64,000 nucleotides of DNA from NCBI RefSeq assembly GCF_000720765.1, contig NZ_JODC01000010.1:248001-312000 (forward strand). The letters are read 5' to 3'. How positions within the stretch are numbered: the first letter of the stretch is position 1; every line of letters starts with the position of its first letter. The position numbers and the translations under genes are program-made. The notes under the pieces were generated by a model. The model saw only the letters and a program-made list of their open reading frames with translations, had not been told where the DNA came from and ran no database searches. Origin of the DNA: Streptomyces sp. NRRL S-646 (GTDB lineage: Bacteria > Actinomycetota > Actinomycetes > Streptomycetales > Streptomycetaceae). Shown here one piece after another: positions 8,927-18,311 of the stretch.

Positions 8927-11917
8927 ATGACCTTCCACGTGTATCCCGACCCGCAGACGGCTCCCCGGACGGTGGCACCGAGCGCCACCGAGGCGATCTC
9001 GATCAACCAGCTCACCGGCACCGCCGTACCGGCCGGCAGCTACACCAAGATGATGTTCATCCGAGTGGCCGCGAACGGCGGCGGCACTACGCCCACCCTG
9101 TTCCTGAAGGCGGGCAACGGCGCTCCCGTGGAGGCCAAGTCGCTGCCCACGGGCGTGCTGCGCGGACCCGACCCGACGGCCGACTATGTCGGGGACGTGA
9201 GGCTGCTGGGCGACGCGAACAACGTCCAGCGGCTCCGTATGGGGTTCATCGACGTCGACGCCGTGGAGTCCTGGGAGCTCAGGGTCCGGAACAACGGCGT
9301 CGCCGCCATCCAGGTCACCGCCGTGGCCGCCGAGTCGGAGGCGGAGACGGCCCAGCCGTGGATCTCGGTCGGCGGCGGGCTGCTGGCCTATCACGCGCTC
9401 GTCAACGAGACCGTCCCGCAGCGCCTCACGGTGGCCAACAAGGGCACCGGTCCGCTCAATTTCACCGCGCCCGGCCCGACCCTGCCGAGCGGCTTCACCA
9501 TCACCTCGACGCTGCCGCTGTCCATCCCTCCAACCGGCAGCGCCCAGTTGGAGATCACCTTCACCTCCCCGGCCAGTCCGCCACCCCCGCTCGGAGCATC
9601 ATCGGCCTCGGCGCTGCTGACGGCCGACCCGGCCGACACCACCGCGGGAACGAGCCCGGAACACAACCAGCAGGTGACGCTGTCCACGACGACACAGCGG
9701 CTGGAGGTCGTGCTGCTTCTCGACGACTCGGGCAGCATGGCGTGGGACGCGCTCGGCCAGGATCCCGCCAACAAGGCGGGGTCGCGATGGGGCGAACTGA
9801 CGTCGGCGGTGAACCAGTTTCTGGACATGCTGGCGCACTTCGGGGAGAAGCGCGGCCGGTTCGGCATCGCCCGTTTCCCCGCCGCCGACGAGCTCAATCC
9901 GGCCACCTTCGACATCGTGCCGATGACCGACATCCCCGGCGCGATGAGCGCCGCCCAGAACGCCGTGGCCGCGATCACTCCGGCCGGAGGCACCCCCATG
10001 GGGGACGGGTTCGATCGCGTCCTGTCCCCGGCCACCAGCTACTTCGGCACGGACCAGCTCAGTCGTGCGGTGGACCGGCGCTGGCTGATCCTGCTCAGCG
10101 ACGGCGCGCACAACTCCGGCACCCACAACCCGATCGAGTTCATCGGCAGCCCGGGTACGGCCCCGCCCGGCACGTCCCTCGCCGATCTCAAGGTCCACCT
10201 GTTCGCCGTCGCGTACGGCATCGACGGTCACAGCGACGTGGACCACGTCCTGATGAAGACGCTCGCCACCGGGTCGCTGGGCGGCGGCAAGGTGCGCAAT
10301 GTGGACGAGGAGGGTACGACAGCAGCCGAGCTGGCGGTCGCGCTGCGGGACGCCCTCAAGGCCGGGCTGACCCCGACAGCCGCGCCACGCGATCCACGGG
10401 GCGCCTATCCCGGCCAGGGCGAGGTGCGGCACGAGGCCCTGCTCACCCAGTACGACGGCAAGGTGGCCTTCGTGATCAGCTGGAACACGTCCGAGGCGGG
10501 ACGGCTCAGCCTCGCGTTGCTGACCCCGGCGGGCGAGGAGGTCTCCGCGGACTTCACTCCGCCCGGGGTGGAGATGAGGCTCGGTGACCGCTCGCACATG
10601 TACCTGGTCGACCGGGACTTCCTCCGCGGCAGGCACGGCACCTGGACGCTCACCGTCACCGGTAACGGCCCGGAGGACTACGTCTACGACGTACTGACCG
10701 AGACGAGTCTGCGGCTGTCGATCGAACTGGACCGGCCCACCTACTACGCCGGCGAGCCGATCACCGTCTCCGCCCGGCTGACCGCCGCGGGCGGGCCCGT
10801 CCTCGGCGCCTCGGTCACCCTGGGCATCGACTCGCCGGCCACGGCGCTGGCCAACTGGCTCGCCACCGTGCAGATCCCGCAGGATTCGCTGAACCGTGCC
10901 GCCGAGCTGCTGAGCGGCAAGGACGTCACGCCCGTCCTGGTGAAGCAGTACGGTGCGAGGCTGGCCCAACTGCCCTACCCGGGCGGTCGGTTCACCAACG
11001 ACGTGCCGATGACCGACGTGGACGGTACCGGCGTCTACCAGGCCACCCTCGCCGGGAACACCGTCCCCGGGAACTACGCGTTCACGGTGACCGCGCTGGG
11101 CCTCAGCGACGGCGGGGCCTTCCGTCGCGAGGGGGCCGCGCAGACCACCGTACTGGTCCGCCCGAACCCCGAGTTCAGCCACGTCGAGGTCCAGTACGGC
11201 AGGCGGGGCAAGGCCATGGTCACCCTCATCCCGCGCGACGAGTACGGCAACGTACTGCTCGTCGATCCGCAGACGGCGACCTGGCTCGAACCGCTCGGCC
11301 ACGGTGATTTCGGCGAACTGGACAGCAACCTCGACGGGACCTACACCTGCCCCGCCAGCTTCGATCCCGATGTCGTCGACGGGATCGAGGTGGGGTTCCA
11401 GTTCGGCGAGGACGCTGTCGTAGCACCGTCCAGGTTCCCATTGCCGGAGCAACTGACCTTTCCGGACCAGGTGGTGTCGTTCACTCCCGGCCGCGTGATC
11501 GACAAGGAGCGCGTACCCCGGGTCGACGACGTGCTGGGCAGCGTCATCCACAAGGGCCGCGCGACTGCCCTGGCGCTGGGCGCCGGCGGAAGTGTCACTG
11601 TCGGTTTCAAGGGCCAGGTGGTCCTGGCGGGCGACGGCGGCCCCGATATCACCGTCTTCGTACGACGGGACGGCGATCTGCGTGCCTACCGTCTGGAGGC
11701 CCTGGACGAGGGGCGGGGCACCTGGATGACGGTGGGCGAGTCCATCGGCATCACCCAGCCGTTCAGCCTCTCCTCGACCGGACTGGCGGCCACTCCCGCG
11801 CTGCGCGTCACCGATCTCAGCGGGCGGGCCCGTGGCGCCGACGACAGGCTGCTGCGCGATCCGGGCGTGAACGTCCGCGGGCTGGGCGTCGCGCGCACCG
11901 ACGGTACGAGGGGATGA
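8927..11917 (+). CDS. Large VWA-domain protein of the eCIS operon
   Basis: A 996-residue protein without a signal peptide. Residues ~1-125 form a beta domain. Residues ~145-230 form an Ig/ASH-like domain (PQRLTVANKGTGPLNFTAPG). A von Willebrand A domain follows, with the MIDAS motif D266-D-S-G-S270, a T near the GGTPMGDGF loop, and WLILLSDG. After residue ~490 come Ig-like segments (PTYYAGEPITVSARLTAAGG) and a long unclassified C-terminus. The gene lies 12 bp after the TIG gene and overlaps the effector-like gene by ATGA. VWA proteins usually bind partners through a metal ion; its partner here is unknown. Confidence 0.75.
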   Translation: MTFHVYPDPQTAPRTVAPSATEAISINQLTGTAVPAGSYTKMMFIRVAANGGGTTPTLFLKAGNGAPVEAKSLPTGVLRGPDPTADYVGDVRLLGDANNVQRLRMGFIDVDAVESWELRVRNNGVAAIQVTAVAAESEAETAQPWISVGGGLLAYHALVNETVPQRLTVANKGTGPLNFTAPGPTLPSGFTITSTLPLSIPPTGSAQLEITFTSPASPPPPLGASSASALLTADPADTTAGTSPEHNQQVTLSTTTQRLEVVLLLDDSGSMAWDALGQDPANKAGSRWGELTSAVNQFLDMLAHFGEKRGRFGIARFPAADELNPATFDIVPMTDIPGAMSAAQNAVAAITPAGGTPMGDGFDRVLSPATSYFGTDQLSRAVDRRWLILLSDGAHNSGTHNPIEFIGSPGTAPPGTSLADLKVHLFAVAYGIDGHSDVDHVLMKTLATGSLGGGKVRNVDEEGTTAAELAVALRDALKAGLTPTAAPRDPRGAYPGQGEVRHEALLTQYDGKVAFVISWNTSEAGRLSLALLTPAGEEVSADFTPPGVEMRLGDRSHMYLVDRDFLRGRHGTWTLTVTGNGPEDYVYDVLTETSLRLSIELDRPTYYAGEPITVSARLTAAGGPVLGASVTLGIDSPATALANWLATVQIPQDSLNRAAELLSGKDVTPVLVKQYGARLAQLPYPGGRFTNDVPMTDVDGTGVYQATLAGNTVPGNYAFTVTALGLSDGGAFRREGAAQTTVLVRPNPEFSHVEVQYGRRGKAMVTLIPRDEYGNVLLVDPQTATWLEPLGHGDFGELDSNLDGTYTCPASFDPDVVDGIEVGFQFGEDAVVAPSRFPLPEQLTFPDQVVSFTPGRVIDKERVPRVDDVLGSVIHKGRATALALGAGGSVTVGFKGQVVLAGDGGPDITVFVRRDGDLRAYRLEALDEGRGTWMTVGESIGITQPFSLSSTGLAATPALRVTDLSGRARGADDRLLRDPGVNVRGLGVARTDGTRG

Positions 11918-13131
11918 CGGCGATGTTCACCTGGTCGGTCAGCAGGCCGCGTGACCCCGATGAGGTGGCCGCCGACCGGCATGCCGATGAGGCTCTGGAA
12001 CGGCTCGGCGACGCTCCTCACGCGCCGTCGCCGTCCGTTCCGGAACCGTTCGCGCGTGCCTTCGGCCAGGACTTCGGTCAGGTACGGCTCCATACGGACT
12101 CCGAGGCCGCGGAGTTCGCCCGCGACCTGGGCGCGGACGCCGTCACGGTGGGCCACGAGATCCTGTTCGGCGCGGGTGCCTACCAGCCGCACACGCCCAG
12201 TGGGAGGCGGCTGCTCGCTCATGAGCTGGCGCATGTCGTCCAGCACGAACGCGACCCGCGACCGCGGATCCGCCGGCACTGCGTGGAGGCGATCGCGGAG
12301 CTGGTGGGCAGCGCGGTCAAGCTCAGCGGGAGCTTGGTGCACGAGATCATCCTGCTGGACTTCGAGTGCCAGGTGGCCGGAGCACGGCGCGTGCGGATCC
12401 CGGGCGGGTCGGCCGGCCCGCTGCGCACCGGCGGGCTGTGCGGCAAGGACAGCCCGGTCATCCCGGGCCAGTCGATCGGCGGACGGGCCGGGGCGGGCAT
12501 TCCCGATCTGGCTCGGCAGAACACCTCCGGGGTGCTGTCGGTGGCCGAGGTCAAGCCGGCCTCGCCGGAATGCCTCGTCGACGGCGAGGAACAACTCCTG
12601 CGCTACATCGACCAGGGCAACGCCCAGGACGACCAGCAGAAGGCCTGGCGGGCGAGCCAGAACATCACGGTGGTGTCCCCCATGCTGCCGACGGTGTACC
12701 CGGGGAAGCTGATCGTGGCCGGTCCCCTGCTGATCAAGACCGACTGGTTCGGCGCCGGTCTGCTCGGCTACACCGTCCTCACCCCGCCTCCCGTGCCCGT
12801 CCCTCAGGAGGAACGCGAGAAGGAGCGGAAGCGGCTGGAGGAGGAGGCGAGGCGCCGGAAGGCCGCCGTGGCCTTCGGGGCGGCGGTGGGCGCCGGGGTC
12901 GTGGCGCGGGAGGTCGTGAAGCGGGCGCTGTGGCGGCACTTCTGGCGGGTGGTCGCCGAACGTTTCGCGATCCGGGGCGCCGCCGCGCTGGCCCTCGCCG
13001 CCGCGGACGGACCGCTCCCCTTCGGCGAGTTGGTCGACGTCGGGCTCGCCATCGTCACCATCGTCCAGATCGGCATCGAGTGGAACGACCTGTGGCGCAA
13101 GGCCGACGAGGTCGCCGCCAAGGAGGCATGA
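11914..13131 (+). CDS. DUF4157 (HELAH) protein with PD-(D/E)xK-like motif; candidate eCIS cargo
   Basis: A 405-residue protein ending the operon. Residues ~45-115 are the eCIS-core/DUF4157 domain (FGQDFGQVRLHTDSEAAEFA, GRRLLAHELAHVVQ) with the metallopeptidase-like H103-E-L-A-H107. Residues ~185-235 contain PDLARQ then VLSVAEVKP, giving D198...E212-V-K214, followed by a QLLRYI helix, the pattern of PD-(D/E)xK nucleases. A charged coiled coil (EEREKERKRLEEEARRRK) precedes hydrophobic helices at the C-terminus. DUF4157 proteins are recurrent eCIS companions and several are cargo. Nuclease activity is inference from a short motif. Confidence 0.72.
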   Translation: MTAMFTWSVSRPRDPDEVAADRHADEALERLGDAPHAPSPSVPEPFARAFGQDFGQVRLHTDSEAAEFARDLGADAVTVGHEILFGAGAYQPHTPSGRRLLAHELAHVVQHERDPRPRIRRHCVEAIAELVGSAVKLSGSLVHEIILLDFECQVAGARRVRIPGGSAGPLRTGGLCGKDSPVIPGQSIGGRAGAGIPDLARQNTSGVLSVAEVKPASPECLVDGEEQLLRYIDQGNAQDDQQKAWRASQNITVVSPMLPTVYPGKLIVAGPLLIKTDWFGAGLLGYTVLTPPPVPVPQEEREKERKRLEEEARRRKAAVAFGAAVGAGVVAREVVKRALWRHFWRVVAERFAIRGAAALALAAADGPLPFGELVDVGLAIVTIVQIGIEWNDLWRKADEVAAKEA

Positions 13132-13186
13132 CCCGGTTCGGCACAGCTGGCGGCCCGGCAATCAAACTGGAAATCAGGAGCCTTAA

Positions 13187-13318
13187 CTTGATTCTGAAGC
13201 TCCTATAGATCGTCAGGTGCCTTAAGCGTTTCGTCGCGCGAGAGGTCTACCGCCACCTCACCAGCGCACCATAGACATCTCCAGCCACTTGACGATCTAT
13301 ACGAGCTTCAGAATCAAG
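13187..13318. repeat. 132-bp palindromic element with 33-bp inverted arms
   Basis: Two 33-bp arms (13187-13219 and 13286-13318) are inverted copies with two mismatches, separated by 66 bp. The arms begin CTTGATTCTGAAGCTC. Similar but gapped outer sequence (gagccTTAA / CTAAGGGCTC) extends the match. It lies 55 bp after the eCIS operon stop, so it could form a long transcript hairpin or be a MITE-like insertion. No coding sequence is seen in it. Confidence 0.75.
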
Positions 13319-13321
13319 CTA

Positions 13322-13412
13322 AGGGCTCGCAGAAGAACAACCTGCGCGTGAGCAGCGCGTTGAGCTGGGAAGTCAAGTCCCGGAACCCGCAAGTTAATTC
13401 TCTGCGAGCCCT
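13322..13412. repeat. 12-bp inverted repeat bracketing 67 bp
   Basis: AGGGCTCGCAGA at 13322-13333 and its exact reverse complement at 13401-13412. The right arm abuts the TAAGCGTTGTCCCATAA sequence at the end of the IS5-type remnant. It may be a terminal repeat pair of a small non-autonomous element or an old insertion scar. Confidence 0.55.
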
Positions 13413-13632
13413 AAGCGTTGTCCCATAAATGATCTATGATGTGTTTCGTTGACCTGCCTGTTCGTCGTCACCCGGCGAGGGTGAGGTTGTGCAGGCGGGC
13501 GATGCCGAGCATGGCGTGGTGGACGCCGTCGCCCTTGAGGCGGCAGTCGCGGAGGATCTTCTGGGTCTTCCTCCGGGCGAAGGCGTGCTCGACGCGGGCG
13601 CGGATCTTGCGGTGGGAGGTGCTGTGCTCCTC
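13411..13632 (-). mobile_element. IS5-type transposase C-terminal remnant
   Basis: On the minus strand a frame from 13632 to the TGA at 13468-13470 encodes HRKIRARVEHAFARRK, then ILRDCRLKGDGVHHAM and GIARLHNLTLAG. This is the C-terminus of IS5-family (IS427-like) DDE transposases. An in-frame TAA lies just upstream (13633-13635), and the catalytic N-terminal part is absent, so it is dead. The sequence downstream of the stop, ending GTTGTCCCATAA at 13418-13429, looks like the element's terminal repeat. Confidence 0.8.
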
Positions 13633-13869
13633 TTAGCCTCGAGTTCGCTCTGGCCGGGTTCCCGGCGGTGCGGGATGACCAGGCCGGTCCCCCTGGTGAG
13701 TGGGTTTGCGCTGCGCTTAGCCGTCCGGACCGGGTCTGCCGGGCTGATTGCGCCAAACGTACTGCGCGGAAGGGGTGTCCCTGGAACGATTTGTGCATAT
13801 CGGCGGGATGAGTCCTCGCACACCCTCTGCTCATGGGGAAGAGCGCGGACTACGGGGGAGGGTGCTTCT

Positions 13870-14055
13870 GTGGAGGGACAAATCAATGCAGGGCCGGTCC
13901 ACATCAACACCGTCCTGCTGCAGCAAGTCCTCGTCGAGCCCTTGCCCCGGCTCCTGGCTACCAAGGACCAGCGTCGACTGTCGCCGCTGTTCTACGGCGC
14001 ATCAACCCACTGTGGCCGGTTCCGCCTTGATATGGATGCTCGCCAGAAGCTCGCC
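13870..14055 (+). mobile_element. Tn3-family transposase C-terminal remnant
   Basis: The plus frame starting at GTG 13870 reads INTVLLQQVLVEP, then LLATKDQRRLSPLF and GRFRLDMDAR. This matches the conserved end of Tn3 transposases (NT..QQVL.EP...L...D.R.L.PLF......G.F.LDM..R). The rest of tnpA is missing. The open frame runs on to a TGA at 14077-14079, which overlaps the ATG of the CHAT gene. Between this and the IS5 remnant (13633-13869) I see no gene. Confidence 0.72.
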
Positions 14056-14075
14056 AATCCGCCCGGAGCGTGGGC

Positions 14076-17000
14076 ATGAGATCGGTGCGTTTGGCGGCGC
14101 GGGCTGGTGCCGCAGCCATACTCGGATTTGCAGTGGGGTTCGCCGTCGGCCAAGTCCTCAACGGCGGTTACGGACGCGGGCGGGCCTTGATGCGGCTACC
14201 GGGACTCAGGGGGTCGTTCTGTTGGGCGGACCGATGGGCGGAACGAGCCCGGCGGCTTGCCGAGTTGGATCGACTGGAGGAGGCAGAGGAACTGCTGTGG
14301 CGCGGACTGACCCGAGTAGACACAGCGGGCGATGGCTGGAACGACGCCCGGTACAAGGCGTTTGTTCGCCTTGGTGAGGTCCTTGACGGCGTCATCAATG
14401 AACTCGGCGATCTGGCTGGTCTCCGGCGGCTCCTGATCTGGCTGCGCGTCCGGGCGGGGACGGCCGGCCGCCTCGAGGGCGAGATGTTCGCCCTGGCCAG
14501 GCTTGCTCTGGTCGATGGCTGGGCGGGGGACTTCGCCACGGCTGTCACCCGTGGACGCGAGCTGCTCACGTTGTGGCCGGGCAAGGGGGGCTTGGAAGAG
14601 GCGGCCGAGGAGTGGGGCGCCTGGCTCGGCCAGACCGCCCGCGAGGCCTACCACGCGGGCGAGTACGAGTGCGCCGCCGAGCTGGCCGACCTGGCACTCG
14701 CCCTGAAGCCGGACCAGCCGTTCGCCCTGTTCGCCGCCTCCTACGGTGCCCACCGCCTGGGCCGTCTGGAGCGGTCGCTGGAGTTCTTCGACCGGTTCAT
14801 CGCCGCCCACCCCGAACGTATGGGTTCCCACGAGGGCAAGGCGGTGGTGCTGTCAGACTTGGGCCGCAAAGCTGAGGCGGTCGAGGCGATCGGGGCCGCC
14901 GTGCTGCACGATCCCGATCAGCCGCGCTACAGGCTTACGCGGGCGCAGCTCCTCGCTGACGCCGACCGTCCTGCTGAGGCTCTGCCGGACCTCAACATCT
15001 GCGTCGACCTAGCCGCGGCCGAAGCCGCTGTGCTGGCCGCGGATCCTGACGCCGATCTGCCTTACCTCGACACCCTCCCGACCGAGGACTTGGTCGAAAG
15101 AGCGGTGGGACTCCGGATCGCCCTGCTGGAGGAGTTGGACCGTCCAGCCGACGCCGTGCTCTGCCTGCATGAGGCCCTCGCCGACCCGCGGCTGCGCCGT
15201 TTCGAGCGGCTCCGAGACGCTTTGACGGCCTTGGCTGGCGACGGCGCCGCCGTGATCCGCGACCGGCTGACCACCCGAATCGCCGCGGGTGCCGAGGAGG
15301 GGCCACTGCGGCTCACGCTGGCCCGTTGCCTGATCGTGCTGGACGAGGTGGACAGGGCGCTTGAGGTGCTGGAAAGGATGCGTCTGGAGCCTTACGACCT
15401 TGAGTCCTACGACGCGATGCCGGGCCTGCTGAACCTGTTGGCTATCCGGCACCCCGATGCACCAGGTGTCCGGCGGCTCCTGGCCGATGTCCTCATCGCC
15501 CGCCACCGCCCGCAGGCCGCCCTCACACACCTGGACATCTTGCTGAGCCTGAAACCGGGCGACTGGTACGGGCTGCTGCTACATGGCATGGCTCAGGTCA
15601 CCCACAGCGAGCCCGGCTGGACCGAGTCGCTGAGCGGCGCGAGCGTCATGGCAGCTCTCAAGGACCTGGTCGACTCCGTCGAGGCTGCCCCGGCCGGCGA
15701 GAGGCGCCCCCTGAACGCCCTGCGCTGGCTGTTGCAGCTCTCACTGGCGATCCCCGACCTCCGGGACGGCCTGCTTGTCCTTCTCGGCAAGGAGGCCGAG
15801 CCGTATGACCGGATCCTCGCCGCCCTGCCCGGGCTGGAGACGGTCGTCCACCGGCTCATTCTCTTCGAGTACGCCCTGAGCCCAGCCCAGGCTCTCACCG
15901 AGAGCGACGAACAGCTCGGCTTTGCCCGCGCCGAGGCGGCAGCACTGGGCCTGCCGCAGCTCGCCGCCCAACTTGACCTACTGCACGCCGACGTCCTGCT
16001 GCGCCGCTCTGAGGTACAGGCCGCGATGGACCATCTGGCGGCTGCCGAAGCCGTTGTCGCCTCGCTGGGAGAGATACCGAACGCCGAGTACCTGCCCAGC
16101 CTGAACTCCGAGGAGACCCAGGCTGCAGTGGCGCAGAGCCACCACCTGGGCCGAACGCACATGGTCTTCGATTTCGACCACATCGAAGTGATGATGACCG
16201 CCCTCGGCTTCCTGCAGAAGTACATCGACCTGATCGGAGCCGACATCCAGGCCCGGCTCGGCGATGTGCCCGGCGCGCTCGCGCTGCTGACGGCGCGGCC
16301 CCCGTGGGAAGGCCCGCCCGAGCACCTCACCCGCACCAGGCGCCTGCTTACCGCGCGGCTGCTCCGCGATACCCGACGTTGCGACGACGCCCTCGCAATC
16401 CTGGGGGACACAGCGAACGACTCCGAGGCCGCCAACATCGAGGCCACGATCCTCCGGCTTCAGGGCGACCTGACCGGCGCGGTACGCATCCAGCGCAGAA
16501 TCCTCGACGACCCGCAGCTCGACGCCAGCCACCGTATGCTCGCGGCGGCCAACCTCGCCGACGCCCTGCGGGCAGGCGGCGACGCGCTCGCCGCGCTGCG
16601 CACGCTGGACGGCCATCCGCCACCTGCCGACGCCCAAGCTCAGGCCAGGGCCAGCTGGCATCAAGAGCGTGGCTGGGTACTCAAGGCGCTCGGCCGCCCC
16701 GAAGAGGCCCTCGCCGACCTGCTCACTGCCCTCGACCTGCGGGACCAGGTACGGGGCCGGTTCCGCGCCGAGGACGACCGGATCGGCTGGCAGGTCCGCA
16801 ATCTGCCGCTGTTCGCCGACGCCGAATCCGTTGCGGTCGCTGCGGGCCGCCTTGACACGGCCCTTGAACTCGCCGAACGCGCCAGAGCCAGAGCGTTCGT
16901 CGACGGACTCGCGCTTGGTCCAGTCCCGCGCGGACCAGAGGCCGAAGATTTGGAAGCTCCGGTCGCCGCCGCCCGCGAGCGACGCCGCCTCCTGCTGGAC

Positions 17001-18311
17001 CTAGCCGCCGATCCTGGCGCTGACACGGCTGCAGCGACCGTCGAGCGACTCCGCGTGCTCGGAACCAACCTGGGCGCCGACCTCCCCGTCCCCGGCGAGC
17101 GGATCGCCGAGGAGATCTCCCAGGAGGGTCCGGCGCTTCGCCGACTGGAGCAGCGGCTGCTCCAGGCCACGCTCGGTGCCCGCGAATCCCTGGCCGGACC
17201 GGTCAGCACGGCCGCCGAGATCCGCGCGCTGCTGGAGCCCGGCGTCCTGCTGGCCGAGTTCACCACCTCCGGTCTGCTTCTGGTCACCTCTGCCGTCACC
17301 ACCTGGCGCCCGGCCGAGACCCCGGACGAGGGCCTTGTCCACCTGCGCGAGAACAGCCGCCCGGACGACCTGATCTGCCTCGTGCCCTCCGGCCCGCTTC
17401 ACCACCGGCCCCTGCACACCTCACTGATCGACCGCAACCCCGTCTGTTACCTGCCGAGCGCCTCGGTGCTCGCGCACGGCCGTGCGCGCCGCCCCCACCG
17501 GCAGCCGCGCTCCTTCACGGCCATCGTCCTCGGCGACTCCCGCAATGACCTGCCGAACGCCAGGGTCGAGGCGACGACCGTCGCGCGGCTGCTCGGCACC
17601 CGCCCTCACCTCGGCGCCGCTGCCACCCGGAATCTCCTGACCGACGTCTACGACGTCGTCCACATTGCTTGCCACGCCGCCTTCGATAAGGACCACCCCG
17701 AGCAGTCCGGCATTCTGCTCGGCGCCGGGCGGCTCACAGTCGAGGATGTCTACGACCTCCGGTTGAATGCTGGGCTCGTCGTACTCAGCGCCTGCGAGAG
17801 CGGCCTCGCCGACAATCGCCCTGGCGACGAGCTGATGGGGCTGGTCCGGGCGTTCCTCCGCGCGGGCGCCGCCGCGCTCGTCGTCAGCCTCTGGCCCGTC
17901 GACGACTTGTCTACGGCCCTGCTCATGTCGGAGTTCTACCGGCGCTGGCGTGGCGAGGGCACCGCCCCTGCGCGGGCGCTTGCCGCAGCGCAGCTGACGA
18001 TCAGGGATCTGACGTGTGCTGATGCCATCGGCAGGATTGACGCCGAGGCTGTTTCCGGCACGGACCACACCGCAGCCCTGCTGGAGACGTCTCGGCTGCG
18101 TGCCCGCGCCGGAGACCTCACCGCCGCGATCGAAAGCTACGAGACGCTCCTCACGGCACCCGACACCCCTACTGATCTGATCCGGCGCCGTCTACGGCTG
18201 CTGAGGCTGAAGGCGGAGGCCCCGGAGACCGTCGACTACGGGCGCCGTCCCTTCGCTGACCCGTACCACTGGGCGGCCTTCATGCTTGTCGGAGATTGGC
18301 GGACTGGATGA
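14076..18311 (+). CDS. Membrane-anchored TPR-CHAT caspase-like protease
   Basis: A 1411-residue protein. Residues ~5-27 form a membrane helix (AAILGFAVGFAVGQVL). Residues ~60-980 are helical repeats of TPR type (for example ALKPDQPFALFAASYGAHRL, RPEEALADLLTALDLRDQV). The C-terminal CHAT domain spans ~1090-1340, with the catalytic pair visible as VVHIACHA (H1196/H1200) and VVLSACESG (C1240). CHAT proteins are clan CD cysteine proteases, used in Csx29-type and other conflict systems, with TPRs as sensor or dock. ATG 14076 is preferred over GTG 14070 because GGAG at 14064-14067 is 8 bp away. The next gene overlaps by ATGA. Confidence 0.85.
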   Translation: MRSVRLAARAGAAAILGFAVGFAVGQVLNGGYGRGRALMRLPGLRGSFCWADRWAERARRLAELDRLEEAEELLWRGLTRVDTAGDGWNDARYKAFVRLGEVLDGVINELGDLAGLRRLLIWLRVRAGTAGRLEGEMFALARLALVDGWAGDFATAVTRGRELLTLWPGKGGLEEAAEEWGAWLGQTAREAYHAGEYECAAELADLALALKPDQPFALFAASYGAHRLGRLERSLEFFDRFIAAHPERMGSHEGKAVVLSDLGRKAEAVEAIGAAVLHDPDQPRYRLTRAQLLADADRPAEALPDLNICVDLAAAEAAVLAADPDADLPYLDTLPTEDLVERAVGLRIALLEELDRPADAVLCLHEALADPRLRRFERLRDALTALAGDGAAVIRDRLTTRIAAGAEEGPLRLTLARCLIVLDEVDRALEVLERMRLEPYDLESYDAMPGLLNLLAIRHPDAPGVRRLLADVLIARHRPQAALTHLDILLSLKPGDWYGLLLHGMAQVTHSEPGWTESLSGASVMAALKDLVDSVEAAPAGERRPLNALRWLLQLSLAIPDLRDGLLVLLGKEAEPYDRILAALPGLETVVHRLILFEYALSPAQALTESDEQLGFARAEAAALGLPQLAAQLDLLHADVLLRRSEVQAAMDHLAAAEAVVASLGEIPNAEYLPSLNSEETQAAVAQSHHLGRTHMVFDFDHIEVMMTALGFLQKYIDLIGADIQARLGDVPGALALLTARPPWEGPPEHLTRTRRLLTARLLRDTRRCDDALAILGDTANDSEAANIEATILRLQGDLTGAVRIQRRILDDPQLDASHRMLAAANLADALRAGGDALAALRTLDGHPPPADAQAQARASWHQERGWVLKALGRPEEALADLLTALDLRDQVRGRFRAEDDRIGWQVRNLPLFADAESVAVAAGRLDTALELAERARARAFVDGLALGPVPRGPEAEDLEAPVAAARERRRLLLDLAADPGADTAAATVERLRVLGTNLGADLPVPGERIAEEISQEGPALRRLEQRLLQATLGARESLAGPVSTAAEIRALLEPGVLLAEFTTSGLLLVTSAVTTWRPAETPDEGLVHLRENSRPDDLICLVPSGPLHHRPLHTSLIDRNPVCYLPSASVLAHGRARRPHRQPRSFTAIVLGDSRNDLPNARVEATTVARLLGTRPHLGAAATRNLLTDVYDVVHIACHAAFDKDHPEQSGILLGAGRLTVEDVYDLRLNAGLVVLSACESGLADNRPGDELMGLVRAFLRAGAAALVVSLWPVDDLSTALLMSEFYRRWRGEGTAPARALAAAQLTIRDLTCADAIGRIDAEAVSGTDHTAALLETSRLRARAGDLTAAIESYETLLTAPDTPTDLIRRRLRLLRLKAEAPETVDYGRRPFADPYHWAAFMLVGDWRTG

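Noticed and set aside
1..13131. Prophage tail cluster instead of eCIS
   Set aside because: No capsid, portal, terminase, integrase or lysis genes. The AAA+ ATPase next to gp25/PAAR/J genes and the DUF4157 gene fit eCIS better than a prophage.
13436..13636. Plus-strand 66-codon open frame over the IS5 remnant
   Set aside because: Antisense to the transposase tail on the minus strand, which has the family motif.
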